This document shows positions 25,058 to 38,433 of a stretch of 64,000 nucleotides of DNA, piece after piece. The stretch spans positions 25,784,921-25,848,920 of the forward strand of contig NW_019211457.1 in assembly GCF_002443255.2 (NCBI RefSeq), written 5' to 3'. Source of the stretch: Varroa destructor (lineage: Eukaryota; Arthropoda; Arachnida; Mesostigmata; Varroidae). The position numbers and the translations under genes are program-made. The number at the start of each line of letters is the position of its first letter. Within the stretch, counting starts at the first letter, position 1. Below the pieces are notes generated by a model. It was not told the origin of the DNA and searched no databases. It worked only from the letters and a program-made list of their open reading frames with translations.

Positions 25058-28000
25058 ATGGTTAGCAAAATCTGTCCATCAGTCAATGGGGACCCCAGCA
25101 AGGAGCCGCCGGCTGCGCTCCAATATGGCAACAAGGTAGGTACAACAAGTGAATCTCTACATAATTTCCTTTGCAATTTGTGAGCGTTCTAATAACTGAC
25201 GTCTTTTTTCGTAGAAACCTTTTTTTCGTGTTCTGACAAGCATGATCATATTAAGAGTATTTGGTTAAGTCATTCAAATCGACGTTTTTTAGTAAGCTGT
25301 ATAAATATATACTAATATTTAGACGAGCATTGCCACTAATCCACTAAAACGCATAATCGGACCGTAATTTCAAACATAGATTAGCTTCGTAAAGCATATA
25401 GGTATCCCTCTATATAACTCGCCATGGAGTTGTCTTCGAACAACAGGCAAACTACATATATTCTGCTTGTCCACAAAGCATGTCACTTTGATTTAAAATA
25501 TGCGGAACTTACTCTATCTACGAAAGCACAGAGTTACAAAGAACTTTACATGCGGTTCTGATCAATTTAAGTTTAAGCGGAAGGTCGACAGTAATTAGGG
25601 TCTCATAATGAACAGGAGTTATCGACCAGGTGATTCAGATAAAAGCCGAATTGATGCGGCGGGGTTTTTGCCAAGACATGCAAGTAATCCGCAAAGAATT
25701 GCATGTATATCTTTTATACGTACGGTATTATTTAGAAAAGCAAATAGTGAATATAGGTAGGACGCCGACAATGCAGCGATCCATCTGAGTGTCATCGAAA
25801 CATGTATTCGAAACAATCTGTACTTCTTCTTAGAGTGAACGCTCCGTGGTCCGTTTAGCATTTTGTTGGGCCGATCCAAAAATGTTCTGGACGAGAAAGG
25901 GCGACAAAGATACATGCTTAAATAGGTCCGTAAAAAATGTACATCGCATTTCTCGAAAAAATTAATGCCAGTCTGCAGTTATTAAATTAAAGTGCATTTT
26001 TACTAAACATATTATTTTTACAGTCTAACTATGGACGTGTAATAAGTTAGAGATTCTCAGCCTAACTAGCTTGAGTACAGTCGTCGACAGTCGACCTGTC
26101 AAGCATTTATGGAATCACCTTTGCTAGGTACTTAACGCCACCAATTAATTTATCATTAAACCATCGGCACGGTGGCTTAGACGGGTAAAAGAGCCAGTGA
26201 TGCACATTCCGCTAAAAACATCCACTACGTGGCAGACGTTACTAAATAGGAAATCAAAACACAGTTTTATTGGATGTCACATTTCACTTAGGCCTTGTAT
26301 CAAAGCTATACCTCACAATGAGTACATTATTTGTCATAAGCCCAGTGTCAAGACTATAGCCCACAATAAATACATGGTTATATTTGTCTTCATGTTTGTT
26401 CTTAAACAACAGATTTTGCCATTGCTGGTTTTTACGGACGTTCTATTTTGTCAATTCGTCGTTTCTCCGCTTGTGATCTCGCATTGGGCTTATGTGTGGG
26501 AGCTGGCTGAGGCCACTGGAAGAAACTTCCACAGTGCAGGAATCTGCGCATTGATTGGCTTCATTATATTGATATGTGCAAGCGTGGCTCAGTTCTGGCT
26601 GAAGAGGCATGCCGTCAGTAAACGAGGAAACGGTTCGTTACTGCATTTCATTAAATGATTATAATGTACTGCTTAATGATAAGTTTCTGTCGCAAAAGAT
26701 TGCATCTCTCAAATTGCAGTGTACTGAGATTCTAATAGAATAGGAGCTTTTCATTAATACTGCAGTACTGCATATATATGCAGATCATAGTTTGAATGTA
26801 TTCACGTTGCATCTACTAAAGTAACAGGCAGAAGATTTTTGTCAAATCCTGATCCGTTAAAATAGTTGCTGTCAATTTATCAAAGAATTTCACTTAAAAA
26901 AAATCAAGACTGAATAACAAAGAGAGGTATGCACACTGTGGCAAAAAGACCCCTAGCCTCGTTTTAGGGAATTACCGCTTATGCATAGTACTAATGATAA
27001 TGCTATTAATTATAAACATTTGTTTATTTTTTTTTCTCTACGGCAGCCGTTCCGCTGTTCGCTAAATTCTACTTGATATCAACGTCGTTTGCGTCAATCG
27101 TTTCTTGGCGAGGCGTCTGGTCAGCGATGGACCTACAATTTGGAACAGATTTGACTTCGTGCGCGTACACATTCGTGCTTGGTGTCGGTATACTTCTATC
27201 GATGGGCGGCTTGAAAACGGCTGCGGCATCACCCCCATTTCTGACACTTAACGACGATGTCCTTCGGCTTGGAGGCGCGGTCTACGATTTTCCTACGAGA
27301 TTTAGTGCAAAAGTAGGTTAAAAGAGCGTAAGCTTATGACTGTACTCCTACATATTGCAGAAGTCTGCCAAAGTTATATAACTCTCTAGGCTGCATAGTT
27401 AATTCAGATTGCGCGTTCTTTCTTACTGGCATTAGAGTTTGTGATAGAGAAATCGATCAGCCAGCAATAACTTGTCCCAATGAGAGACACTCAACGTACC
27501 GTCTAGGAACCTGAAAAGACCGCACGGATGACAACTGGGCTTTTAACGACGCCTCCTAGGCCTCTACGCGACGTACGCACCTTTTCCGTGTCAAGCAAAA
27601 AAAGGGATCTTATTATCTTGGCTTAGCTTTTTAATCTCTAGTATAATATTTAAACAAACCTATAATATCATGAAATTTCGGTCTACTGTTGGCTGGTCAT
27701 AGACAGTGACACTTTCATACTAAATTGTTATTATGTTAAAGCCACAGTGGTCGCGTATCATATACCTGTCGTTCACGGGGCTGGAATCAGTCACCTCTAG
27801 GTCAGCTAGAGGTTAAAGCCACTGCGCCGACGTTATTGTACTAAATGACTAATAATGATTATCGCACATTTACAGAACGTACTTGGTCTAATGTTGGATT
27901 CCGGGTTCAGCGTTATTGTACCAACAGTGGGCGTGGTCGGACTATGGCGCGCGCTATGGATCCCGCAAGATTTATACATAATATTTGAAGACGATCCAAC

Positions 28001-29874
28001 CCATTTTCGATCAAATGCTATTTCGTGTGTCCTAGGCTGGGGTTCCACCCTTATCTTACTGGCGTTCCAAGTACCTATGGATAAGGTTTGCGTGTATGTA
28101 CATCTTAGATTACTGAATACTGAAACGATAATGTTAAATAATGAAATTAATAATTCTTTAAAAATAATTTATTGTTATTTTGAATGAAAGATAAAAACGT
28201 GAAAATTATCTTGCTTTTCATTTTATTTCAGTAAACTTGAGCATCGGCTTAACTGGTGGGCTCGTTTCAGCGTCGAGTCACTGTGGTCCTTTCTACAGAT
28301 TTGTGCTACAGTACTACTCTGGCGAGGCATCTGGAATTTCAGCTTGATATATCTAGAAGATTGGTCAGTTCTCCTAAAAAACCTGTGAAATATATATGTA
28401 TACAAAAATAAGTTTGCAGTTTTATTGCTTTCCTCTAGAATATGTGCCACTAAACAAGGATAGTAAAATTATAGAAGTAACTACTCGGTATCACCGTTTA
28501 TGAAATTTTCAGTAACCACTGTAAATGCCGAAAGATGTCGAATATTAACGTGTTTTTTGCATTGACCAGTTACATTGACCCTTTTTTCGCATTAACATCT
28601 ACGTTAAATTTTCCGCAATGATTTTACTCAAACAGCATCTTACGTAATTAGCAGGAAGTACAGTTGTTACAGCTGCCAAATGGGATCCATAAGACATGTT
28701 CAACCATTAAGACAAATAAATGTATCTAGTTCCATGTTCAAGACTTCGTTAGCACCAAATCAGATGGCCATCGACACTTATCTCACTTGTTGTAATGAAG
28801 TTAGTACGCGTGTTTTCTTGGTCTCTCACCGCAGGTTCCCTGAAACCCCTCTCTTACACGTGAAAATAACGCTGACGTGCGCTACGCTACTTCTTCTTCT
28901 TGGGTTCTCCATTTACTCAAACTCGGCGGCTAAAGGATGCGTCTCCGACGGTTACGGGATCGGCTATTTCATCAGTTTTTTTGGTGCCATTCCTGAGGTA
29001 GCTTTAAGGCAACCACAAGACCATACACTTTTAACTAGCTATAAATAGACAAAATACGTACCATTACAGTACAGATGTGATATCTGAAGTAATAAGATGC
29101 TCTAATGAGACGTTTGTAATTTGTTGATTAACTGAGTATTTTAGGGATGCACCTAAGGAGGAAGTTGTCACGGTTACCTCTGCTTGTTTAGGACGTAACT
29201 AAAAAAAAACTAGAAGAATTGGGTTCATAATTTTTTTTTACAGTGTTTAGTACAGCTCATTCTAAAATCTAATCCTTCTTTATATATGCATCATCGATTA
29301 TCTGTTATAATGCTTACCACAAAAGCTACACTGAGCTAATCACATGGCCGATTGCATCTTTCATCAGAACAACCCATTTTTGTTTTTTTTTTTTGTTAAA
29401 TAAACTCAGCTTGATAAAGTATCAGTTGTATGTCCCTTCGAGGGGCACTCTTGGTTATATAGAACGTAGAAAAATAAAAAGAAATGAAAATTCGGTTAAC
29501 AAAGAAATATATAAGTTATATAGATGTCCTGTGCAAATATTTAGCAGAAATTTTTAATAACAATTGACGCAATAAATGGCAAGGGTTCATCGATGCAATA
29601 GATGAATTGCATAGCTTGAATTAAATACATTGAAGGAAATGGGGTAACTGAACAAATTTCTCACTCTGTCAAGATTACATTGCTAAGTTGAGCTGTTATA
29701 TCTTCTATGTAATCAAGTAATCCTTTTACACCTATTCATAATATGTAGCTTCGTCATTTCAGAGGTCTTTGTTTTTTTTTTATCATATAGGTACACAATG
29801 AATTCATCTTAATTTTTGTTTTACTTCACCAGGTGCCCATTGAACCTTCGGTGTGTCCTAGCCAAAACTCTTGA
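25058..29874 (+). CDS. Fuseless-like multipass membrane protein (7 exons)
   Basis: Exons: 25058-25135, 26413-26617, 27047-27312, 27876-28093, 28232-28363, 28835-28997, 29833-29874. All introns are GT-AG, all phases match, and the sum is 1104 bp (367 residues plus TGA). The start is an ATG in the strong context AACACCATGG, opening a 26-residue cytosolic-looking leader. Eight hydrophobic segments follow, roughly residues 27-49, 66-88, 96-119, 130-150, 185-211, 232-250, 270-292 and 306-330. They form paired units, each with a W-x3-W signature at the end of the first helix: HWAYVW (W51, W55), WRGVW (115-119), WRALW (207-211) and WRGIW (286-290). This repeated W-R-G-x-W pattern, with an acidic/aromatic loop after it (DLQFGTD, DLYIIFEDD, LIYLEDW), is what I associate with the Fuseless family. 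Drosophila Fuseless is an eight-helix presynaptic protein needed for calcium-channel organisation. The protein probably sits in the plasma membrane of neurons. The exon structure is seen and solid; the family name rests on remembered motifs. An unnamed paralogue is possible, so no symbol is given. Confidence 0.75.
26289..26395 (+). repeat. Diverged tandem duplication, about 48 bp x2
   Basis: Two neighbouring segments share the pattern ATCAAAGCTATACCTCACAA then TGAGTACAT, and GTCAAGACTATAGCCCACAA then TAAATACAT, each continuing into a TTTGTC-like end. The duplication lies in intron 1 of the Fuseless-like gene, just before the pyrimidine-rich acceptor of exon 2 (AG at 26411-26412). It keeps a frame open upstream of that exon, which could mislead gene callers into placing the start there. 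Confidence 0.6.
27793..27813. repeat. 8-bp stem, 5-nt loop
   Basis: ACCTCTAG at 27793-27800 pairs with CTAGAGGT at 27806-27813. It lies in intron 3 of the Fuseless-like gene. No box C/D or H/ACA signature was recognised around it. Confidence 0.6.
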
Positions 29875-31976
29875 CACCCTAACGAACGCATGAGCCGAAG
29901 CATCAACAACAACGGTCTTCGATTAGAAACTTGGCCAATCGAGGACTTCGTGCCGTCAACGCGTTCGTCCTAGAGAACCAATCATTGCGTCTTGTGTCAT
30001 AACTTCGACAACTGTCGTTGATGTAATCATCGAATTAACAGCAGCTGCGTTGGCGGTACATATTAATGCATAATACGCCCATCCTAATATATTGCAGTAC
30101 AGGATACTATTTTAAAAAAAAAAGCTGACGAAATATCCTTTTGCGTCGACCACAGTTAGGGCTAAAAGCCAGACTGGCTTCCTCGGGGTTAGACAAAAAT
30201 ATCCGTGTCGGCATAACAGAAGGCACTTGTAATGAAAGCGAAGGAAAACAATCTCCACTTGTGAAACAAACGCAGGTCGAACTCAATCATTTGTGCAGCT
30301 AAAACAATGATAAAAAGAAATGTCAAACCTATTGCAAAGCGTGGACATCGTCGTATCTCGAATGTGCGATGTATCACAAAAACACCGTTTATAACTGCAC
30401 AAATGAAACAATGCGAGGTAGCTTTTAGTGTCACCCTGTGGATGTGGACAAAATGCTCTTGTTACATAGATACTATAGGGTAAAAATATTTTAATGAAAA
30501 CCTGTACTGTACGTAGCATAGGGCTCTATGGCCAAGAAGTAAGCAACGTGGCCGTTAAGAACAGCCGTTGCCACGGAAAAGGTACCAGTGTTTTTTTGCC
30601 AGAATTTCCTCTCCCTTACCTACGGGATTGACCACAATTGATCAATTTTCGAAGAAATAGTAATTAAAAACCCTATGCCATTAGTCCGTACAGTCTGACA
30701 GAGTGGGATTGAATGATCCAGTTGTGGGAGTTTGCTGCCCAATATAAAACCTCAACTTGAATTCGATACACAAACGTCTGAGCTAAGTTGCATTTTGGAG
30801 CAAGTTAGTTTGTCCAGTTTCTCTATCAAATCAGCAATCGACGACATTGAGCTCGTCACACGCTAGAAATGCTGTAGGCCGTATTATTTACTCTTATAAA
30901 ATCCCAATGTGTTCGTATAGTGTGAATCGATGCATAGTATGCACAAACGTTCGATAGAATATGAAACAAAGTTCCTTAGCTGTTCTCGATGCCTCCACCT
31001 TCAAAAATTTGCTCGGAATACATTTTTGAGCTGTACACATCTTAAAAACAACTTTGATAACGTAACTGTTTAGCACTTTCTTGTTTAAAGAACAGAGCAG
31101 CCCATATAGCCTCCATTTTACATAAACATCTATATACAGTTTTCATAAACGGTACAATTTTTGAACGATCCAGATGTTATAGTATAGACGCTTTTGTCTA
31201 CGGCATTATTTGTTAGCTAGCAGCTCCAAATGTGGTAAACAAAATTAAACGTAGTAACGCAAATTGGGCTAGTTTCATATAATTTTTGTCGAAGATGTAG
31301 CTTACATCGATGAAGAAAATAGAAACGAGTACATAAGCAAAATGGATAAAAATTGTCCCGCGAGGTTCACGGCTATCGGCTCCGGGGCGACCAAAAGGGA
31401 TATTCCTGCACCTGTTACAAAAGTGCCCCTGAAGTCAATCACATTACTATTCATATAACAATGAGACTAACATCAACTTGTACATATATAATATGTAATA
31501 GTTTAATTCATTTTTCAATCATAAACAAAAAGTACGTTTAACCGGTATCAGTTGTACATATGTTTGTAAATATTGGGCTAGAGTGATACCGAAGTGACGA
31601 TGTTTTCAGATTCAAAGGAGTCTGACAATTCATATTACACACATGCCATTGATTGATTGCGAGCAATTGTAATGTTATAATCTTGTTAACCTAACGCCAA
31701 TGGCACGAAAGTTTCCTCTTTTAGTTTGATTATTCGGGATAAACTGTTATCCTTGATTTGTTTCTTACTTACATCTGAATCGTTATATGAAAGCTGGATA
31801 CTTATTTATCACTCAGGAACATCCAATATTCGTTATCGGTAATTTTCAAAATATGTATATGACGCAAGGCTGGATGTGCCGTTTATATTAAGAAAAATAT
31901 AAAATTATACATGTCTATAACAAGTTAGTCTTCTGTTCTACACTTTATATAAAAATACATCTAATGTCAATGGGCT

Positions 31977-32007
<31 letters not shown>

Positions 32008-33824
32008 GCGAATAGCCGTTTACGTTTTGAACGGACAATTTCTCCGAGAATACCTGATGCACAAAATGTTAGGACTATATTTCAAAAGATAATTCTTCTT
32101 CTTCTTAATAATTTTCGGTCCGTGAATAAAACAAAATGCTGTTCAAGCGAAAAAAAAAAGATAACATATTCATAAATTATCAAGTAATCAAACAATATGT
32201 AACTATGCATTTCTCATTGAATGAGCATCCAACGCCCATATAGTAAGGACAATCTATTCAAGTAGCAACGAAACTTTTCTAGCTAGTTATAAATGTACTT
32301 GCATGTGTCTGTTCACCAAGTTACGCGTATTCCAAATCCACAACACGGAGACGTCGATGGCAAAATCAAACCAAACTATTCGCGGGTTTCAGCATCGCTG
32401 GGGCTGATTTTTACGAAAATTAATGAAGTATTATTATATATGACCATTGGTACTCATTTCATTGATCACATGATTTATCCGTCGATTTCGATATCATTTG
32501 TTCTTCACAAACTTTTCCAGCGTTGAACCAGTCACTAGATAAACACAAGTGATAGTAGTCCGTACACCCATTGTATCGCTAGGGTATATTGTCTTGGCCC
32601 TAGACAGGTATCTGAATCGACATGGATTGATTAAGAAAAATATATCCAACTATTTGCACGATTTTCGTTTATTTGTTAAATAAATACATTATTATTCATT
32701 GCTGTTTTCATCCATTTATCACATGGTTCTTAACTATTGCATCTAAATATAGCATACTTTTGTTCTGAAATGTTTAAACTGAATATCATTTACTTACCAA
32801 TAATTGAGGCTTACCAGAGAGCATGATATTTCTTAGGTTAAACAACAACAACAACAATTGAAATAATTTTATGTGTGGCCTTACCTTACTTTGCCACCGT
32901 ATTAAAAAATTTGATTTCATCATCAAAACCAATAACAACTTGTATCCAAATAAACGTATTTGGTATTCCAACCTGTTTTATGACTATAAATATGGCAGAA
33001 AAACACTTTCGGTAAAACCAAAAGGCATTGATTTATTCTTGCCACTTTGTGAGTAAAGAATTATGATAGAACTATCTCGCCTGAGTTGTTTCCTTGGAAT
33101 GTTAGCCAACAATTAATTAATAGACCTTTCAATCAAGTAGAGAGCTCATTAATCTGATGTTCTATACACCCTGTCTTATCCCCATCCCCTACAAACACAT
33201 TATTTTAATACACATGACCTGAAATAATTGTATGTGCTGTTAATATTTTTCTCTAAAATTGAATGTATCCCACTGAATATCTGCACATAGTGGTAGCAAC
33301 AACACTTATCGATCTACTATGTGTCTTTTTTATGTATTTACTTTCTTACACATACTTTTTTTCCACTTACACATAATATCGTGCCCGAAATAGAGCGATA
33401 ATAATAACCATGCCGTGATTGTCCTATATATTTCTCCGCCTACAGTCACACGTATATTTTCGTGCATATACACAGTCTCGTCCACAGTTCATGCATCCGC
33501 CAGTCTGTTTATTCATTTTTGGAACCTATTTAAAGTTATTTCACACTACCGCTTTGATCCACCTGTTTTTCCGCTAGGCATACGCAGTATTTTTATAACA
33601 CATCTGCCTTTTTCATCGGTACCAGAGGTTCACGCTTCATTATAGTAGTGCTTTTCCTAGAGAGAGCTAAAGCGATACACGCTCAAGGTAACTCTTATTA
33701 AATTAGAGTTATTAGTTAAATAAGATTTTTCTAAGTCTTAACAACTCGATGTCTTTTTATCTCACTTCGCAAACGAATTTTCCGCGAAGAAACGTTGCTT
33801 TCATCATCCTCAACTTAGGTATGT
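29875..33824. other. Intergenic region between Fuseless-like gene and TMEM41B
   Basis: The first 200 bases after the stop are richer in GC and are probably 3' untranslated sequence, although no clear AATAAA was seen close by. The rest is AT-rich with a (TA)13 tract and a short AAC repeat (32841-32856). No gene is supported. The TMEM41B 3' end converges on this region from the right, so the two genes are tail to tail. Confidence 0.5.
31981..32007. repeat. (TA)13 microsatellite
   Basis: Uninterrupted TA dinucleotide run in intergenic DNA. Confidence 0.97.
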
Positions 33825-35864
33825 CTACTCAAATTTATTCTTCAATTTTCCTTTTAGCAGGACAGGCAGGAGCGAGAAAGCGGCGAAACCAGTGAGCAGA
33901 CCAATGTTCTCCCACGTTAACAACACGTTCGCTGAGGCCAGCTGCTGTAACGAAATTCCAGCTCGAATTGCCAGAATCGATGGGGGCGCCACACCAATAA
34001 AAGTGCCAATAAAGAACGGCACGATATGGACATCGACGATTGGTGACGCGAGATTGATGAACCAGTTAGGCAGAAAGGGCGTAATCCGCAAAAAGATAAT
34101 GTAATAGACCATATTACCCTTTTGTTTCGCTACCTAGAAAGAGACGAAGAGCCAGTAGATAGAAGAAAATATTAACAAAACGCAGAATCATGTGTTCGTC
34201 GTTATATAATTAGCAGTATTTGTGTGAAAGTGGTATAACTCGATTGTTATTGACATTAATGTACCCTTTCAAAAATTATTATCGAATTAACAGATTTCAA
34301 TTTATGCAAGATTTAAACAGAGCTTAAAAAAATCACTGTTCTTGTATAGTTTAGGTTAGATAAATGCAAGTAAATAATCATACAATTGATTTAAAAGCTT
34401 AGAATGTTGAGTTTGGCTCTAATATTAATTCCATTAGATTAGTCTTTTTCAGCCGGAGATCTCTAACAGCGTTTTAAAAAGTACAAGGCTTAGAAACAGA
34501 GTGTCTCATTCTAGTAGATGCAACGCATTCTAAGGGTGTTTCATTCCTACAGTTGCTTCTTCATAAGAGCTACCTCTATAAATTATATATCGCATAATTG
34601 TACTCGAAGCATCAGTGAATGTGCAATACATGTTATTGAAGAAGGGTTTTGATTATATTTAGCAATGTGAGTATTATGGACGAAGCTCAAGCTGAGTGTG
34701 TCGAATGATAGGTTTGGTATAAGTGTGAGAGCGTCCGAGATGAGACTGTACGATGGAGGATATTGCGATGCTACTACAAACGTCTTGCCAGCAAAATGAA
34801 ACAGGTATGTCATTTAGTGGAACGTTATCTTTGAGAGTTCATTGATCAATGTTTTCTTGATATTCTAACTATTACTACTAAGTAATAAGTAAACGAAAAT
34901 TTCAACGCGAGTTAACATCCAGCTAATTGTTTGTAATGGAGAGGCCGATCTGCAATCGCTGTTAATTCGGGTAAGAACTATTAAAGATAATCTTGTTAGG
35001 GATACTTAGCTGTGTAAATATACATCCTAGGGCAAACAAAAATAGCCTAATGAATTTCTATCTATATATGCGTAGAAAAGGCCGTAATTTAATAATCCTG
35101 ATGAATATATAAAATCTAATAGACGTTCCTAGGTTTACGTCCGAAGCTGCGTCATCATTTTATCCAATCAACCATAAATAGGCGTCATAAACATATGGGC
35201 TCGTTTGTTGAATCGGCGCATCGTCTCTCTGCTTCGAATATGATAATTTTTAAATTCACACTTGATTATTCTATAGTTTTCTTGCTGAATTAAAATTTGG
35301 ATCTACTAGACGTGCATTGAGGTTGACCATTACCTATGTATGATAAAACTAAAGAGTTCACCTAGCTAAATTACCTAGATCTTTATTTGTATAATATTAC
35401 TCCACCTGCTGCTTCCATTTGGCCAACTTGTCAGGTATCCAAGCCAATATTAGTCGACTACCAACGCTGTACGAGATCAGGTAACTGAGAGAGGCGCCAA
35501 TGGCCGAGCAGAGACAAACGAGAAAGATGGCTAATAGGAATGGGAAAAGAAATCCAGATAAAAAAGAAAGAAATATCGATCCTGGAATGGCAAATGACTG
35601 CAGGAAGATATAGGTGCAGAAAAAAGCTAACACCACGGCGGCGAAATGGTCGTCCGTATAGCGTGACAGCACTCGGCCTAAATTTTTTGCATCTTCAAGG
35701 CTCGTCGGCAGTTTCACGTAAGGTTGCTCCTCGGGCCGCATTTCTGGGAAACTCAAGTACACGGTAAATAAGCCTAGGCATGATAGACCAAAGATAACCG
35801 CAATCGCTAGTAGAGCGCTCTTCGTTGACAGACATTCTTCTTGATCTTCGACGTTCATTGCCAT
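33825..35864 (-). CDS. TMEM41B: TMEM41B, ER lipid scramblase of the VTT/DedA family
   Basis: Two exons on the minus strand: 35864-35406 (153 codons) and 34133-33825 (102 codons plus stop). They join in phase 0 across an intron with GTGGAG donor and TTTCTAG acceptor, giving 255 residues (human protein about 290). Residues 17-39 form the first helix. The VTT domain follows with SFAIPGSIFLSFLSGFLFP near residue 90, LVCLCSAIGASLSYL, then in exon 2 the hallmark FLRITPFLPNWFINLASP and GTFIGVAPPS. The end, KLKNKFE, matches the LKxKFE ending of animal TMEM41B. The known role is phospholipid scrambling in the ER membrane, needed for autophagosome formation, lipid droplet and lipoprotein balance; the Drosophila orthologue is stasimon. 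The exon junction falls at KWKQQ-V, exactly where the human protein continues without a gap, so no exon is missing. The N-terminus is shorter than in vertebrates, so an upstream leader exon cannot be excluded. Confidence 0.93.
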
Positions 35865-37866
35865 GCTAGGTTGTCAGAGACATAAGAAACTCAAGCGGCT
35901 AGTGAGCTAATGTAACTGTGATAGACGAATAAACAGCAGGAAAAACTGGATAATTCTTTTCTCCCAGAAACTCTAGCCGGTGGCCGTCGTTTGGCCCCGA
36001 CTTTGAAGCAGTTAAGTGCCAGACAACGACAGAATTACATACAAATTGTTTATATATATCTCGGCTCAGATAGAGGCCTTAAGGTGGGTACGTTCGCCGA
36101 AAAAGAACCACACATTACCACGCACGTTCGTTGATTGTATCTATTTCTATTTGCAAAGTATACAGGAGTCGCACACGACACAAACAAATCAATGATTGGT
36201 TAGAGCTGACGGATTTAGTAGAAACCTCGTTTCATTTGGTACGGAAACTGATTGTAAGAAAAGCATTCACGGCTAGCGAAAGGTTTGTAATCAAATAACA
36301 ACACAGCAGACGATCTAGGCGAGGAGGAAGGTCCAAAGACACCAATAGGCGGGAGCTTAGAGAATTTATGTACACGGGTTCTATTGGAAAAAAAAACTTT
36401 TAAATTATAAGTGATAATAAAATACATGGCGCATTAGCAACACTACGCCTTTGCCAAAAGCGAACGCTTGTAACTAAAATTACATTGCTCAGTATTACTG
36501 ATATGACCTTTATTACTCTTATATATTATTTTTAGTACTGCGCTATAGTAGATTACGATGAACTCGGAGCCGCTTGCAGATGTACGTCATGCAACAGGCA
36601 TTATACCGATATATACATAGATCAATATCACGAATGCCGCTGTTCTAGTTGAAATGTCGATTGCAGAATTTCAGCACTAAAATTTATGCTTTTATATTCA
36701 CAAACCTATATTTAAAATCGTGTTTGACATTATTCAATCTTCAACTTGTATATAATGTTGACAAAGGTGTAACTGAAGATCGATGATAAAAATCATTGTG
36801 GGAATCGCTTCAGGCCCACAAAATGATTATATACAATATATACATTAGAAGTATGCAGTATGTGATTTTCTCAAAAAACAGAAATATTTTTATTAAAGCT
36901 AAAGAAAGTTTTTGGAAGGCATCTTTTTCAGCATATTAAACTGTGCGGAAAGAAGGGAATGTGAAAAATATTATCGTCGTTCAAAGATAGGATAATTTTT
37001 CGCAGAGTATTATTGATGTTTTGTACGAACCAAGTTCTGAAATATACTAACAAAATGTAAGCCTTCCTGATCTGAACTTGAAAATAACACGATGATTGAC
37101 TACGCTGTAAGTGTTAACGACAATCAATAGTCGAAAAAATTTGCCAAATGATAACGAGCACGTTCGGATAGAACAGAGAAATGTGTATATATTGATCTAT
37201 TAAATTATGGTTTACTTCGGTCCACGCAAAAATGGACAGAGAGGCCTTTCTTCTATAACCACAGAAAAAATCTCTCCGGGATTATACAATTAATTTGATT
37301 ATTTTTTCTAATAGTAACTATTAGTAGTAAAATTTCGCATTTGGCAACTCATTATAGAACCCGCATGTTTGTCCTTTGGAAATTCTCGATCATTGTGGAA
37401 TTCAATACCAAATCAAATATTGCCGAGTACGAATCCCTCTTGTAAGAACTCACGACTGACTGTTTTCGTTGATGCACAACCTCTCTTAATCCCGCAATGT
37501 TCACCTCTTCCGCCTTTCATCAATATAGTTCAATCATATCCTCAAAAATCAGTAAAGCGTTTTAATGTGGTAAAGTCTTGTGCTGCCTCTACAGGAATTG
37601 CCAGTTGTTCTACTTCTAACCACTAACGATGTGCATCAAGTAGTTCGAGTGTTCATAAAGTGTTCATAAAGCTGGATAAAGCTCTATTCCTAGACATTAC
37701 TTAATTCTACTTCTGCCTATTCTGTTGTAAGAGTACCTTGGATTGGTGAGCTAATCTAATAAATTACGTTTTTATGACTAAGATTGAGCGGCGCATTATA
37801 GCAGACTCTCAAAAACTCATTTCGGGAGATGAACTACCGACTGCAGCGACTATACAGATTCCAATA

Positions 37867-38166
37867 CTAAAGCCTGTTTGAATATATTTGAAAATATTTT
37901 TCTTGGATTAAAGTAAACTGAGCTAAACCGTTTCTCCTCGTTAAATTTTTAAAGATACGGAGTTCTTTTGCTGAAGTTTTCAAACAGCTATCAACTGCTT
38001 CAAGGAATAACAAACCATAAAGCACACAGAGATTATTCACATCACCAGCTGCTTCTGTTTTACTCACTGCAGTAGTACCAACTGAAACTTGTGAGCTATG
38101 TGAAGAAAGAAAGTTTACATTAATTACAAAAATTAGAGGTGTTACCAAATTTTTCTTTATGAACAA
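37867..38166 (-). CDS. Hypothetical small ORF with signal-like N-terminus
   Basis: An open frame of 99 codons from an ATG. The first 22 residues (MFIKKN then a run of hydrophobic residues ending LSSHS) resemble a secretion signal, and the remainder is mixed with a helical-looking stretch (LFLEAVDSCLKTSAKELRIFK). It has no recognised family, no splice partner, and sits 460 bases beyond the last NHP2 signal. Frames of this length do occur by chance in AT-rich DNA, so it may not be a gene. Confidence 0.15.
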   Translation of the reverse strand: MFIKKNLVTPLIFVINVNFLSSHSSQVSVGTTAVSKTEAAGDVNNLCVLYGLLFLEAVDSCLKTSAKELRIFKNLTRRNGLAQFTLIQEKYFQIYSNRL

Positions 38167-38399
38167 GGACGACTTATAACCTGAATGAAATCAGGTAACC
38201 AAAAAAATTCCCGCCTCGCATGCCAATGTTCTGCGCTATTGTAGATAAGACTCACTTGAAAGTATCCGCGAACGCAGAACCAAAAACACCTTTTCAAGTG
38301 AAATGATAATAATGATAATTGAAACAAAAATCTTCCGCTATAGTATCAAAACAAATAAGCTGAAATACTTCAACACGTTTTATTGCATTGATAAATTTC

Positions 38400-38401
<2 letters not shown>

Positions 38402-38430
<29 letters not shown>
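38402..38430. repeat. (TA)12-(CA)n microsatellite
   Basis: TA dinucleotide run at 38402-38425 passing into a short CA run. Confidence 0.95.

Positions 38431-38433
<3 letters not shown>

Noticed and set aside
24889..25176. 95-codon minus-strand frame
   Set aside because: It overlaps the first exon of the Fuseless-like gene, whose plus-strand reading has a strong start context and a matching donor.
33892..34104. Plus-strand open frame of 70 codons
   Set aside because: It is the antisense shadow of TMEM41B exon 2. The same applies to the plus-strand frames at 35540-35767, 38873-39109 and 39102-39320, opposite TMEM41B and NHP2 exons.
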